Positions 1 to 6,184 of a stretch of DNA of 7,266 nucleotides are shown one piece after another. Position 1 is the first letter of the stretch. Every line of letters begins with the position of its first letter. The stretch is from the NCBI GenBank assembly GCA_045576175.1, contig JAZNFW010000142.1, positions 1-7,266 on the forward strand, in the 5' to 3' direction. Made by a program: the position numbers and the translations under genes. The notes below the pieces were generated by a model. That model was given only the letters and a program-made list of their open reading frames with translations. It ran no database searches and had not been told where the DNA came from. The stretch comes from RGIG8748 sp045576175 (GTDB taxonomy: Bacteria; Bacillota; Clostridia; UMGS1810).

Positions 1-727
1 AGTGATATACGGGATTTTGCTCTATGCCGATTAAGTCATAAAGCTCTTTAAACCAGTACGAAAGACAATCCGCTTTTTTGAGTGTTTCAAAAAACACAGA
101 TGGCTTTTTTGAAAAGAGAAGAGCCTTTTTTACTTCGCCCAGAACTCTCGCACCCGATAGGGCACTAAGGTCGGTTTGCCTATAGATATCAAGGGTTCTT
201 TCGTGCGTGTCAAATAGAAATCTTGAGGCAAACTGCGCCCCTCTCAAAACTCTTAAGGGGTCGTCACCAAAATGGCGGTCATCTACGTGGCGTATTATGC
301 CTTTTTCTATGTCACTAAGTCCGCCGTGAAAATCTGCAATCTCGCCTGTGAGAATATCCTGCATAAGAGCATTTATGGTAAAGTCTCTTCGGCTTGACGC
401 AACTTCGGGACTTAATGTGTGGTCGGATTTAACCACAAAATCTCTGTGGCCTGTGCCCGATTTTCTTTCCGTTCTCGGCAGGGCAATATCCACAGAGTAT
501 CCCTTTATGGCATATATTCCAAAGCTCTTTCCGTAGTTTAACACCTCGCCAAACTCCGAGAGCATACCTACAAGCTCATCTTCTGTCAGGCCGTACACCT
601 CTATATCGATGTCGCCTGCACTTTTTTTCATAACAAGGTCCCTCACATATCCGCCCACAAAGTAGGCTTTTCCGCCTTTTTCCTTTGTGCGCAGGGCAAT
701 TTTTTTGCAAAGCTCAAGATTTTTCAT
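1..727 (-). CDS. cca: CCA-adding tRNA nucleotidyltransferase, 3' end cut by window edge
   Basis: This class II polymerase-beta-type nucleotidyltransferase would add or repair the 3' CCA of tRNA in the cytoplasm. Reading leftwards from the ATG at 727-725 gives 242 uninterrupted residues before the window ends. Visible motifs are GGYVRD (residues 25-30), the metal-binding pair D39/D41 in GDIDIEVYG, RRDFTINAL (113-121) and DDPLRVLRGAQFASRF (155-170). The sequence stops at IGIEQNPVYH, where E. coli-like enzymes enter an HD phosphohydrolase domain, so that domain is probably outside the window. The chosen ATG has GGTGA five bases upstream (737-733). In-frame GTG codons at 739 and 736 are possible but lie on the ribosome binding site and the expected transcription start. 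The gene diverges from the neighbouring plus-strand operon and has its own promoter. A poly(A) polymerase of the same fold is the main alternative. Confidence 0.93.
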   Translation of the reverse strand, partial: MKNLELCKKIALRTKEKGGKAYFVGGYVRDLVMKKSAGDIDIEVYGLTEDELVGMLSEFGEVLNYGKSFGIYAIKGYSVDIALPRTERKSGTGHRDFVVKSDHTLSPEVASSRRDFTINALMQDILTGEIADFHGGLSDIEKGIIRHVDDRHFGDDPLRVLRGAQFASRFLFDTHERTLDIYRQTDLSALSGARVLGEVKKALLFSKKPSVFFETLKKADCLSYWFKELYDLIGIEQNPVYH

Positions 728-743
728 TTCGTTCACCACAACT

Positions 744-772
744 ATTATAACACATTAACAATAATTTTACAA
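744..772 (-). promoter_or_regulatory. Promoter for cca
   Basis: On the minus strand, a -35 box TTGTAA (772-767, 4 of 6 consensus bases) is separated by 17 bases from a perfect -10 box TATAAT (749-744). The expected transcription start is near 737, only about ten bases before the ATG, so the mRNA leader would be very short. One arm of an inverted repeat lies in the spacer. Confidence 0.72.
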
Positions 773-780
773 ATTGTTAA
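755..780. repeat. 8-bp perfect inverted repeat between divergent promoters, possible operator
   Basis: TTAACAAT at 755-762 is the exact reverse complement of ATTGTTAA at 773-780, with a 10-base spacer and 18 bases between arm centres. It brackets the -35 box of the cca promoter and ends ten bases before the -35 box of the rightward promoter. Spacing and position fit a dimeric regulator site, but the region is very AT-rich and a chance repeat is possible. Confidence 0.4.
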
Positions 781-790
781 AACAGTTTAA

Positions 791-819
791 TTGACAGAAC
801 AATGCTTATCTTTTATAAT
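791..819 (+). promoter_or_regulatory. Consensus sigma-A-type promoter for the membrane protein-apbE operon
   Basis: TTGACA at 791-796, a 17-base spacer and TATAAT at 814-819 are an exact match to the housekeeping promoter consensus. Transcription would start near 826. The TTG in the -35 box is in frame with the following gene, but it would lie upstream of the transcript start, so it cannot be the real start codon. Confidence 0.88.
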
Positions 820-856
820 ATGTTTTAATGATGCAGTTAAGAGGGGATTTTGCAAA

Positions 857-1492
857 ATGAAAGAAAAAATAGAAAATTTCTGGTATCACTATAAGGTTCA
901 CACTATTGTGGGGCTTTTGCTTGTTTTCTGTGCCGTAGCGTTGCTCGCCCCTACAAGCGAGCGAAAGAAACCCGATTTAAAAATGGTGTATTTTTCAGAT
1001 ATACCCATCGCCTCTCAGTCCAAAGAGGAGGTAAACAGCGATTTAACAAAAAATTCCGTAGTAAGAGATATAAACGGCGACGGCGAAGTCCTCATTTACT
1101 TTGACGAAATAGTCTGCCCCTTTGATGCGGACGCCCAGATGGACGAGGTAACAATGAGTAAAATTCAGACAGTAGCATATGCGGGCGACCACACACTCCT
1201 TTTGGCGCACGAATATGCACTCGAGGACTATGACGGAAGCTATGCGGATATATCGCACAAGGCAAAAAAAGGTGACAAAACCTACACAGGCCCCCTTACA
1301 AAGACTGTAACAGGCATAAGCGTTGAGGGCAACACCTATCTTGAAGAGATGGGAATAGACACTTCCAACCTTTATGTAGCTATGCGTCTAATGCCCGAAA
1401 AAGAGAAGAAAAAGGGAGAGACTCTAGAAAATTTCCGCCTTGCCTACGAGGTTATGGACTATGTGCTCTCTTTTAATGAGGTGGAAAATTGA
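857..1492 (+). CDS. Membrane-anchored extracytoplasmic protein of unknown function
   Basis: I do not recognise a named family for this 211-residue protein. A short basic, aromatic N-terminus (residues 1-13, containing NFWYHYK) is followed by one hydrophobic segment (about 14-31) and then a charged domain of about 180 residues, most likely outside the membrane. Residues 71-76 (DINGDG) resemble the start of a calcium-binding EF-hand or dockerin loop, but no acidic residue falls at loop position 12, so metal binding is uncertain. A lysine/glutamate-rich stretch lies at 181-190. The ATG at 857 is preceded by GAGGGG (841-846); an in-frame TTG at 791 is rejected because it is the -35 box. The stop codon overlaps the apbE start, which implies coupled translation and perhaps a shared role in extracytoplasmic redox or envelope function. 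Confidence 0.85.
   Translation: MKEKIENFWYHYKVHTIVGLLLVFCAVALLAPTSERKKPDLKMVYFSDIPIASQSKEEVNSDLTKNSVVRDINGDGEVLIYFDEIVCPFDADAQMDEVTMSKIQTVAYAGDHTLLLAHEYALEDYDGSYADISHKAKKGDKTYTGPLTKTVTGISVEGNTYLEEMGIDTSNLYVAMRLMPEKEKKKGETLENFRLAYEVMDYVLSFNEVEN
1478..1491 (+). promoter_or_regulatory. Ribosome binding site and TTG start of apbE, coupled to upstream stop
   Basis: GAGGTGG (1478-1484) sits four bases before TTG (1489-1491). The TGA stop of the upstream gene (1490-1492) overlaps this TTG in an ATTGA arrangement typical of translational coupling. The next in-frame ATG, at codon 33, would remove the whole N-terminal export signal, so the TTG is the better start. Confidence 0.75.
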
Positions 1493-2436
1493 AAAAAGTT
1501 GTAGCAATTATTTTGCCTTGCTTCTTTGTTCTGGCTTTGTGTGCTGTTTTTCTTCCCAGAGAGGTTACAGTAACAGACTTTGCTATGAACACAGCGGTAT
1601 CAGTAACTGTAAGGTCACGCAACTGCCAAAAAATCGCCGATAAAGCGTTAGATGAAATAAAAAGGGTAGAAAAGCTTATGAGTGCCACCATTAAAGACAG
1701 TGATGTGGCAAGAATAAACTCTGCCCCCTCGGGCGAGTACACCAAGGTCTCAGACGAGGTGTATAACTTAATCGAGCTTTGCCTTGAGGTGTCCAAAATA
1801 AGCGGCGGTGCTTTTGATATAACGGTAAATCCCATATCGGAGCTTTGGAATTTTACTTCCGAAAATCCGTCTGTTCCCAAAAAGGAAGATATAAAGAATC
1901 TTTTAAATAGTGTTGGTTACGAAAATATAGCACTAAATCCCACCGATAAATCCGTATGCCTCAAAAAAGAGGGTATGAGTATAAGCTTGGGTGCTGTAGC
2001 CAAGGGCTACGCCGCAGACTGCGTAGCGGAAATACTCACCTCAAACGGCGTTTCCGATGCCATAGTGGATATCGGCGGAAATATATACGCCCTTGGAGAA
2101 AAGAAAATAGGAATACAGACTCCCTTCAAAGCGAGGGGCGAATACTCTACCGTGTGCACGGTAAAGGACAAGTCCGTGGTAACGAGCGGACCGTATGAGA
2201 GATATTTTAAAGAGGACGGCAAGATATATCATCATATCATAGACACAAAAACTGGCTACCCCTGTGAGTCGGGACTTATAAGTGCCACAATAATAAGCGA
2301 AAGTTCAGCTCTTTGCGATGCCCTCTCCACCGCTGCTTTTGCACTGGGCGAGGATGGTGCAAGAGACATATTGTCTCAGTTTGACGCAGTGAGTGCCATC
2401 CTTCTTACAGAGGACGGCAGACAGGTGGAGATATAA
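1489..2436 (+). CDS. apbE: FAD:protein FMN transferase (ApbE family)
   Basis: ApbE enzymes cleave FAD and attach FMN to a Ser/Thr of exported or membrane redox proteins, in a Mg2+-dependent reaction on the outer face of the membrane. The 315-residue length is normal. Family signatures in order are AFDITVNPISELW (109-120), the GAVAKGYAAD motif (168-177), IVDIGGN (192-198), TSGPYERYF (232-240), YHHIIDTKTGYP (247-258) and SALCDALSTAAFALG (273-287). By homology D277 and T281 are the likely metal ligands. Residues 1-22 are a hydrophobic export signal or anchor. C18 sits in LALC, but Leu rather than Gly/Ala/Ser precedes it, so lipoprotein processing is doubtful. The gene is translationally coupled to the unknown membrane protein upstream. 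No classic FMN-acceptor gene (RnfG/NqrC-like) lies in the window, so its substrate is unknown. Confidence 0.93.
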   Translation: MKKVVAIILPCFFVLALCAVFLPREVTVTDFAMNTAVSVTVRSRNCQKIADKALDEIKRVEKLMSATIKDSDVARINSAPSGEYTKVSDEVYNLIELCLEVSKISGGAFDITVNPISELWNFTSENPSVPKKEDIKNLLNSVGYENIALNPTDKSVCLKKEGMSISLGAVAKGYAADCVAEILTSNGVSDAIVDIGGNIYALGEKKIGIQTPFKARGEYSTVCTVKDKSVVTSGPYERYFKEDGKIYHHIIDTKTGYPCESGLISATIISESSALCDALSTAAFALGEDGARDILSQFDAVSAILLTEDGRQVEI

Positions 2437-2443
2437 AAAGGTC

Positions 2444-2472
2444 TTGCTTTTGATGTCTTTTGCGTATATAAT
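2444..2472 (+). promoter_or_regulatory. Probable promoter for holB-ricT
   Basis: A perfect TATAAT (2467-2472) lies 17 bases downstream of TTGCTT (2444-2449), which matches only the TTG of the -35 consensus. The expected start near 2479 almost coincides with the ribosome binding site GGTGAG (2480-2485), giving a leader of about a dozen bases. I see no hairpin between apbE and this site, so readthrough from the upstream operon is also likely. Confidence 0.6.
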
Positions 2473-2490
2473 TAATTATGGTGAGTATTT

Positions 2491-3444
2491 ATGAATGTAC
2501 CCTGCGGCCGAGAGCACGAGGCACAGCTTTTTAAAAATATAATACAAAATGACCGCATAAGTCAGGCATATATTCTTTGTGCACCCGAGGGGATGGGCAA
2601 GAGGACTCTTACACACTATATCCTCTCTCTTCTTCTTTGTGACACACATTCGTCGTGCGGCATCTGTCCGTCGTGCAAGAGCCTTGAGATGAACTGCCAT
2701 CCCGATGTGGTCTATCTTAAAAAGGACGAGGACAAAGCCTCTTTAAGCGTGGACAATGTCCGAGATATAAAAACAGAGGTCTATACCAAACCCAAAATGT
2801 CCGCATACAAGGCAGTTGTGGCAGAGAATATGGAGCTTGCAACAACCCAAGCACAAAATGCTATGCTCAAGATGATAGAGGAGCCGCCCGAAAAAGTGGT
2901 TTTCTTTATGCTCACATCAAATATGGCACCCATACTTCCCACTATATCTTCAAGGTCGGTTTCTATTTCGTTAAAACCGCTCTCTTTTGAGGCATTAAAG
3001 AAGATTTCGGGTGCAGACGACCACCTTGTTTCCCTTTGCGGAGGAAACATAGGCACGCTTTTGAGACTCACAGGCGATGAGGACTTTGCCGATTTTCGTG
3101 ATGAGGTTGCAGATGCATTCTTTAGTGTTACGCCCTCTGATGCGTATTCGCCCTATAGCGCATCGCAGAAGCTGGATAAGTATAAATCCAGAGCAAACGA
3201 GGTGTTGGAGGCCTTGCTTTCGCTCTCGCGAGATGTGTATTTTTATAGTGTCGGTCTTAAGGACAAAATCACAAACAAGGACAAAATGAATTATATACAA
3301 AGTCTCTCTTCGTCCATTACCGAGGACAAAGCAGGAAGAATTGTAGAACATATAACACAAACTATTTCGCAAAGAGGCACAAACGGAAATTTCTCCATGG
3401 CTGTCACAACTCTTCTTCTTAAGTGCCAGAGTGAAATGAAATAG
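2491..3444 (+). CDS. holB: DNA polymerase III delta' subunit (clamp loader)
   Basis: Delta' is the stator of the clamp loader, which with DnaX and delta opens the beta sliding clamp onto primed DNA. The 317-residue length is typical. The Walker A-like loop APEGMGKRT (31-39) is degenerate: A31 replaces the first Gly and R38 follows K37, as expected for a delta' that does not hydrolyse ATP. A zinc module is formed by C50 with C56, C59 and C62, followed by HPD (70-72). AAA+ features include QAQNAMLKMIEEPP (120-133) and a sensor-1 region at 137-144. The SRC motif with the arginine finger reads SRS (154-156): R155 is kept and Cys is replaced. The ATG at 2491 is preceded by GGTGAG (2480-2485). ricT follows after 14 bases, in the conserved Firmicutes order. 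DnaX is less likely given the degenerate P-loop and the length. Confidence 0.93.
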   Translation: MNVPCGREHEAQLFKNIIQNDRISQAYILCAPEGMGKRTLTHYILSLLLCDTHSSCGICPSCKSLEMNCHPDVVYLKKDEDKASLSVDNVRDIKTEVYTKPKMSAYKAVVAENMELATTQAQNAMLKMIEEPPEKVVFFMLTSNMAPILPTISSRSVSISLKPLSFEALKKISGADDHLVSLCGGNIGTLLRLTGDEDFADFRDEVADAFFSVTPSDAYSPYSASQKLDKYKSRANEVLEALLSLSRDVYFYSVGLKDKITNKDKMNYIQSLSSSITEDKAGRIVEHITQTISQRGTNGNFSMAVTTLLLKCQSEMK

Positions 3445-3458
3445 AAAGGAAAGATAAG

Positions 3459-4325
3459 ATGGTTAAGGTTACAGGTGTTCGCTTTAAAAAGATGGGCAAG
3501 ATATATTATTTTGACCCGGGCGAGCTTAAAATAGAATCAGGTACAAATGTTGTGGTGGAAACCTCCCGAGGCATTGAGTACGGCAGCGCTGTTATCGGCG
3601 AAAAGATGGTGGAGGAGGACAAAATAGTTGTTCCTCTTAAAAAAGTCCTAAGAATTGCCACAGCCGAGGACGACAACATAGTAGAGCAGAACAAAAAAAA
3701 GGAAGAGGAAGCTTTTGAAATCTGCCGAGGCAAGATAGAAAAGCACGGCCTTGAGATGAAGCTCATAGATGTGGAATATACCTTTGACCACAACAAAATC
3801 CTCTTCTACTTTACGGCAGACGGCAGAATAGATTTCCGCGAACTTGTAAGAGATTTGGCATCAGTTTTCAAAACCCGCATAGAATTAAGACAGATAGGTG
3901 TAAGAGACGAAGCCAAAATGATAGGCGGACTTGGCGTGTGCGGCAGAGTTCTTTGCTGCAACTCCTACCTTGGCGACTTTGAGCCTGTGTCTATAAAGAT
4001 GGTTAAAGAACAGAATTTGTCCTTAAACCCCACCAAGATTTCAGGCACCTGCGGAAGACTTATGTGCTGTCTTAAAAACGAGCAGGCGGTTTACGAAGCA
4101 CTCCACAAAAAAATCCCCTCGACAGGCTCTCTTGTGGAAACAGCCGACGGTAAGGGCATTGTAACTGCGGTAAATGTGCTAAAAGGTCTTGTAACCGTAG
4201 CTACAGGCGACGAGGTCAAAATAACCAGAGACTATTCAGCCTCTGATGTAAAGGTTTTAAAGAAAGGTTCCCGAAAAGAGCAGGATGCCGAAGCATTAAA
4301 AGAGCTTAAGGGACTTGAAGACTAA
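3459..4325 (+). CDS. ricT: RicT/YaaT, PSP1-domain protein
   Basis: RicT (YaaT) belongs to the PSP1 family. In B. subtilis it joins RicA and RicF in a complex that carries [4Fe-4S] clusters, promotes RNase Y-dependent mRNA maturation and affects sporulation, competence and biofilm decisions. The 288 residues show the N-terminal segment GVRFKKMGKIYYFDPG (6-21), the SRGIEYG signature (36-42) and two copies of a CGRxxCC motif: CGRVLCC (161-167) and CGRLMCC (198-204). These give six cysteines for metal or Fe-S binding. A KOW-like segment (about 222-255) and a charged tail close the protein. AAGGAAAG at 3447-3454 precedes the ATG. The gene is 14 bases after holB, presumably cotranscribed. No ricA or ricF is in the window. 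Family assignment is strong; the regulatory role is known only from B. subtilis. Confidence 0.93.
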   Translation: MVKVTGVRFKKMGKIYYFDPGELKIESGTNVVVETSRGIEYGSAVIGEKMVEEDKIVVPLKKVLRIATAEDDNIVEQNKKKEEEAFEICRGKIEKHGLEMKLIDVEYTFDHNKILFYFTADGRIDFRELVRDLASVFKTRIELRQIGVRDEAKMIGGLGVCGRVLCCNSYLGDFEPVSIKMVKEQNLSLNPTKISGTCGRLMCCLKNEQAVYEALHKKIPSTGSLVETADGKGIVTAVNVLKGLVTVATGDEVKITRDYSASDVKVLKKGSRKEQDAEALKELKGLED

Positions 4326-4343
4326 TAAATATTGCAAAAAGGG

Positions 4344-4372
4344 TTGAAATCCATCGAATTTTGTAATATAAT
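4344..4372 (+). promoter_or_regulatory. Promoter of the ferredoxin gene
   Basis: TTGAAA (4344-4349, 5 of 6 consensus bases), a 17-base spacer and a perfect TATAAT (4367-4372) lie in the 77-base gap after ricT. Transcription would start near 4379, giving a leader of about 24 bases that contains the strong ribosome binding site. With the downstream terminator this makes the ferredoxin an independent short transcript, although no terminator separates it from ricT. Confidence 0.82.
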
Positions 4373-4387
4373 ACAGATAATGCAAAT

Positions 4388-4396
4388 AAGGAGGTG
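4388..4396 (+). promoter_or_regulatory. Strong Shine-Dalgarno of the ferredoxin gene
   Basis: AAGGAGGTG is close to a full complement of the 16S rRNA 3' end and sits six bases before the ATG at 4403. It is the best ribosome binding site in the window and, with the near-consensus promoter, suggests high expression. Confidence 0.85.
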
Positions 4397-4402
4397 TATC
4401 CA

Positions 4403-4573
4403 ATGGCATATATTATAAACGATGATTGCATCAGCTGCGGAGCTTGTGCTCCCGAATGCCCTGTAGATGCTATTTCTGAGGGTGACGGCAAGTTCGAAAT
4501 CAGTGCAGACGATTGCATCGAGTGCGGTGCTTGCGCAGGTGCTTGCCCCGTAGGCGCTCCCGTTAACGAATAA
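4403..4573 (+). CDS. Small 2x[4Fe-4S] ferredoxin, 56 residues
   Basis: This is a clostridial-type bacterial ferredoxin, a soluble low-potential electron carrier of the cytoplasm. Two complete CxxCxxCxxxCP motifs are present: C9, C12, C15, C19 and C38, C41, C44, C48, with prolines at 20 and 49. Each set of eight ligands is crossed between the two cubane clusters in the known fold. The two halves resemble each other (DDCISCGACAPECPVDA and DDCIECGACAGACPVGA), as expected from the ancestral duplication. The 56-residue length is exactly that of classical clostridial ferredoxins. The protein is acidic and rich in Ala, Gly and Cys. It has its own promoter, a strong ribosome binding site and a terminator directly after, all signs of abundant expression. 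In B. subtilis this position between yaaT and yabB is taken by yabA, so the ferredoxin is an insertion or replacement. Its redox partner cannot be inferred. Confidence 0.96.
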   Translation: MAYIINDDCISCGACAPECPVDAISEGDGKFEISADDCIECGACAGACPVGAPVNE

Positions 4574-4587
4574 TAACAAAGTTGCGG

Positions 4588-4617
4588 AAAAAGGCTGTCA
4601 CACGACAGCCTTTTTTT
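4588..4617 (+). terminator. Rho-independent terminator after the ferredoxin gene
   Basis: GGCTGTC (4593-4599), loop ACAC and GACAGCC (4604-4610) form a 7-bp GC-rich stem. It is extended by A-U pairs from the AAAAA before it and followed by seven T's (4611-4617). It begins 15 bases after the ferredoxin stop. The A-tract on the left could also allow some function in the reverse direction, but nothing on that strand needs it. Confidence 0.93.
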
Positions 4618-4647
4618 GTAAATTTATATAACGCAAGAAGGTTTTTT

Positions 4648-5319
4648 ATGAGAAGATTAGAAGATTTGGGAATAGGCGGTTTAAAGCTTGTTCAGGATAC
4701 CGACCTCTTTTGCTTTGGGACAGACAGTGTGCTTCTTTCTGATTTTGCCCGTGCGCTCCCTTCGGAAAGAGTAATGGATTTGTGCACGGGAAACGGCATA
4801 ATCCCAATACTTATGAGTGCCAAAACAAAGGCAAAAGAGATTTATGGAATAGAAATATTAGATGAGTCGTACTCACTGGCGGTAGAAAACGCACAGATAA
4901 ATTCTTTGACCGACAGGATTAAGTTTGTGCACGATGACTTAAAGAACTGGATGGAGCATTTCCCCTCCGGGCACTTTGATGTTGTAACTTGCAATCCCCC
5001 GTATATGAAGGTGGGAGCAGGCTTTAAAAGTGCAGGCGACTCTAAGGCGGCGGCAAGACACGAGCTTTTTGCCACTCTTTCGGATATCATTTCGGCAGCA
5101 GCGGGACTTCTTAAGTTTGGCGGGCACTTTTATATTGTGCACAGGGCGGACAGGCTTTGTGATGTTTTGTGTACTATGAGGGAAAATAAAATCGAGCCAA
5201 AACGCCTTAAGTTTGTTCAGGCAAATCCCTACAAAGAGCCAAGTCTCATACTGGTAGAGGGTATAAAGGGAGCTAACAGCTCTCTTAAGATAGAAAAAAC
5301 AGTGTATGTAAATATGTAA
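4648..5319 (+). CDS. trmN6: tRNA1(Val) A37 N6-methyltransferase family protein (TrmN6/YabB)
   Basis: This is a SAM-dependent Rossmann-fold methyltransferase of the YfiC/YabB group, whose E. coli member methylates N6 of A37 in tRNA-Val. In its 223 residues I see the N-terminal QDTDLFCFGTDSVLLSDFA segment (16-34) typical of the family, SAM motif I DLCTGNG (44-50), the acidic ribose ligand at the end of strand 2 (E69 in YGIEI) and the amino-methyltransferase signature NPPY (116-119). The ATG at 4648 has AAGAAGG (4635-4641) six bases upstream. A longer frame reaching back to a TTG at 4582 would run through the terminator hairpin and is not credible. No clear promoter is visible between the terminator and the start; TATAAC at 4627-4632 is a possible -10 box without a good -35. 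rsmI follows after 15 bases, as in B. subtilis (where yazA intervenes). The exact tRNA target is inferred. Confidence 0.9.
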   Translation: MRRLEDLGIGGLKLVQDTDLFCFGTDSVLLSDFARALPSERVMDLCTGNGIIPILMSAKTKAKEIYGIEILDESYSLAVENAQINSLTDRIKFVHDDLKNWMEHFPSGHFDVVTCNPPYMKVGAGFKSAGDSKAAARHELFATLSDIISAAAGLLKFGGHFYIVHRADRLCDVLCTMRENKIEPKRLKFVQANPYKEPSLILVEGIKGANSSLKIEKTVYVNM

Positions 5320-5334
5320 ATGAGGTTTATAAAT

Positions 5335-6180
5335 ATGAATTACGGAAAGCTTTACCTTGTGGCAACGCCCATAGGTAACCTTGAGGACATAAGCTTAAGA
5401 GCATTAAGGGTTCTTGGTGAGGTGTCGCTTATTGCCTGCGAGGACACCAGACATTCGCTTAAGCTTTTAAATCACTTCGATATACAAAAACCGCTCACAA
5501 GCTACTTTGAACACAACAAGACGGAAAAGGGTCAGTACCTTGTGTCTGTTTTAAAGGGCGGAGAGGATGTGGCGCTTGTTACCGATGCGGGCACCCCCGC
5601 TATTTCCGACCCTGGCGAAGACCTTGTAAGGCTTTGCATAGAAGAGGGCATAGCAGTTGTACCCATTCCGGGACCCTCGGCACTTATAAATGCCCTTATA
5701 ATCTCGGGGCAGGACACGGGAAGGTTTACATTTGAGGGCTTTTTGTCGGTAAACAAAAAGAGTCGTGCAGAGCATTTGTCTTCGCTTAAAGATGAGACAA
5801 GGACTATGATATTCTACGAAGCACCCCACAAGCTAAAGCGAACCTTAGAGGATATGTATGGGGTGTTTGGTAACAGACAGATAAGCATAGTAAGAGAAAT
5901 TACAAAGCTTCACGAGGAGTGTATGCCCACAAGTCTCTTGGGTGCCATAGAATATTATGAGAATGCCATTCCCAAAGGCGAATATGTGCTTGTTTTGGCT
6001 GGAAAATCCAAAGACGAAAAAGAAGCACAAATTAGGGAAGAATACAAAGACCTCTCGGTAAAGGAGCATGTGGATATGCTCATAAAAGAGGGTATGGATA
6101 AAAAGGATGCCATAAAGGAAGCCGCCGCAAGACGAGGCGTTTCCAAAAGGGATGTATACAACGAATATGAAAGGGAGTAA
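5335..6180 (+). CDS. rsmI: 16S rRNA 2'-O-ribose C1402 methyltransferase
   Basis: RsmI methylates the 2'-hydroxyl of C1402 in 16S rRNA at the ribosomal decoding centre, using SAM. The 281-residue protein has the tetrapyrrole methylase fold with the family's marks: LYLVATPIGNLEDISLRA (6-23), CEDTRH (35-40), DAGTPAISDPG (84-94), PGPSA (112-116), FYEAPHK (160-166) and VREITKLHEE (186-195). The C-terminal 40 residues (MDKKDAIKEAAARRGVSKRDVY) match the helical RsmI tail. I chose the ATG at 5335 because GAGG (5322-5325) lies nine bases before it and little sequence precedes the conserved LYLVATPIGN. An in-frame ATG at 5320 would add five residues, abuts the trmN6 stop and has no ribosome binding site of its own. 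The next gene begins four bases after the stop, so the three genes from trmN6 probably form one operon. Confidence 0.95.
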   Translation: MNYGKLYLVATPIGNLEDISLRALRVLGEVSLIACEDTRHSLKLLNHFDIQKPLTSYFEHNKTEKGQYLVSVLKGGEDVALVTDAGTPAISDPGEDLVRLCIEEGIAVVPIPGPSALINALIISGQDTGRFTFEGFLSVNKKSRAEHLSSLKDETRTMIFYEAPHKLKRTLEDMYGVFGNRQISIVREITKLHEECMPTSLLGAIEYYENAIPKGEYVLVLAGKSKDEKEAQIREEYKDLSVKEHVDMLIKEGMDKKDAIKEAAARRGVSKRDVYNEYERE

Positions 6181-6184
6181 TAAA

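Noticed and set aside
71..76. Residues 71-76 (DINGDG; residue numbers, not bases) of the protein encoded at 857-1492, considered as a true EF-hand or dockerin
   Set aside because: The acidic residue expected at loop position 12 is displaced by one, and no second repeat is present.
348..536. Plus-strand 62-codon open frame
   Set aside because: It lies antisense inside the cca coding region, has no family resemblance and is explained by the strong minus-strand gene.
1473..1880. Minus-strand 135-codon open frame
   Set aside because: It is antisense to apbE, whose motifs are intact, and has no recognisable domain.
4326..4402. Possible riboswitch or terminator between ricT and the ferredoxin gene
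   Set aside because: Only a promoter and a ribosome binding site are visible; there is no stable hairpin and too little room for an aptamer.
4582..4647. Extended TTG start for trmN6
   Set aside because: The extra 22 codons run through the ferredoxin terminator hairpin; the ATG at 4648 has a good ribosome binding site and begins where the family normally begins.
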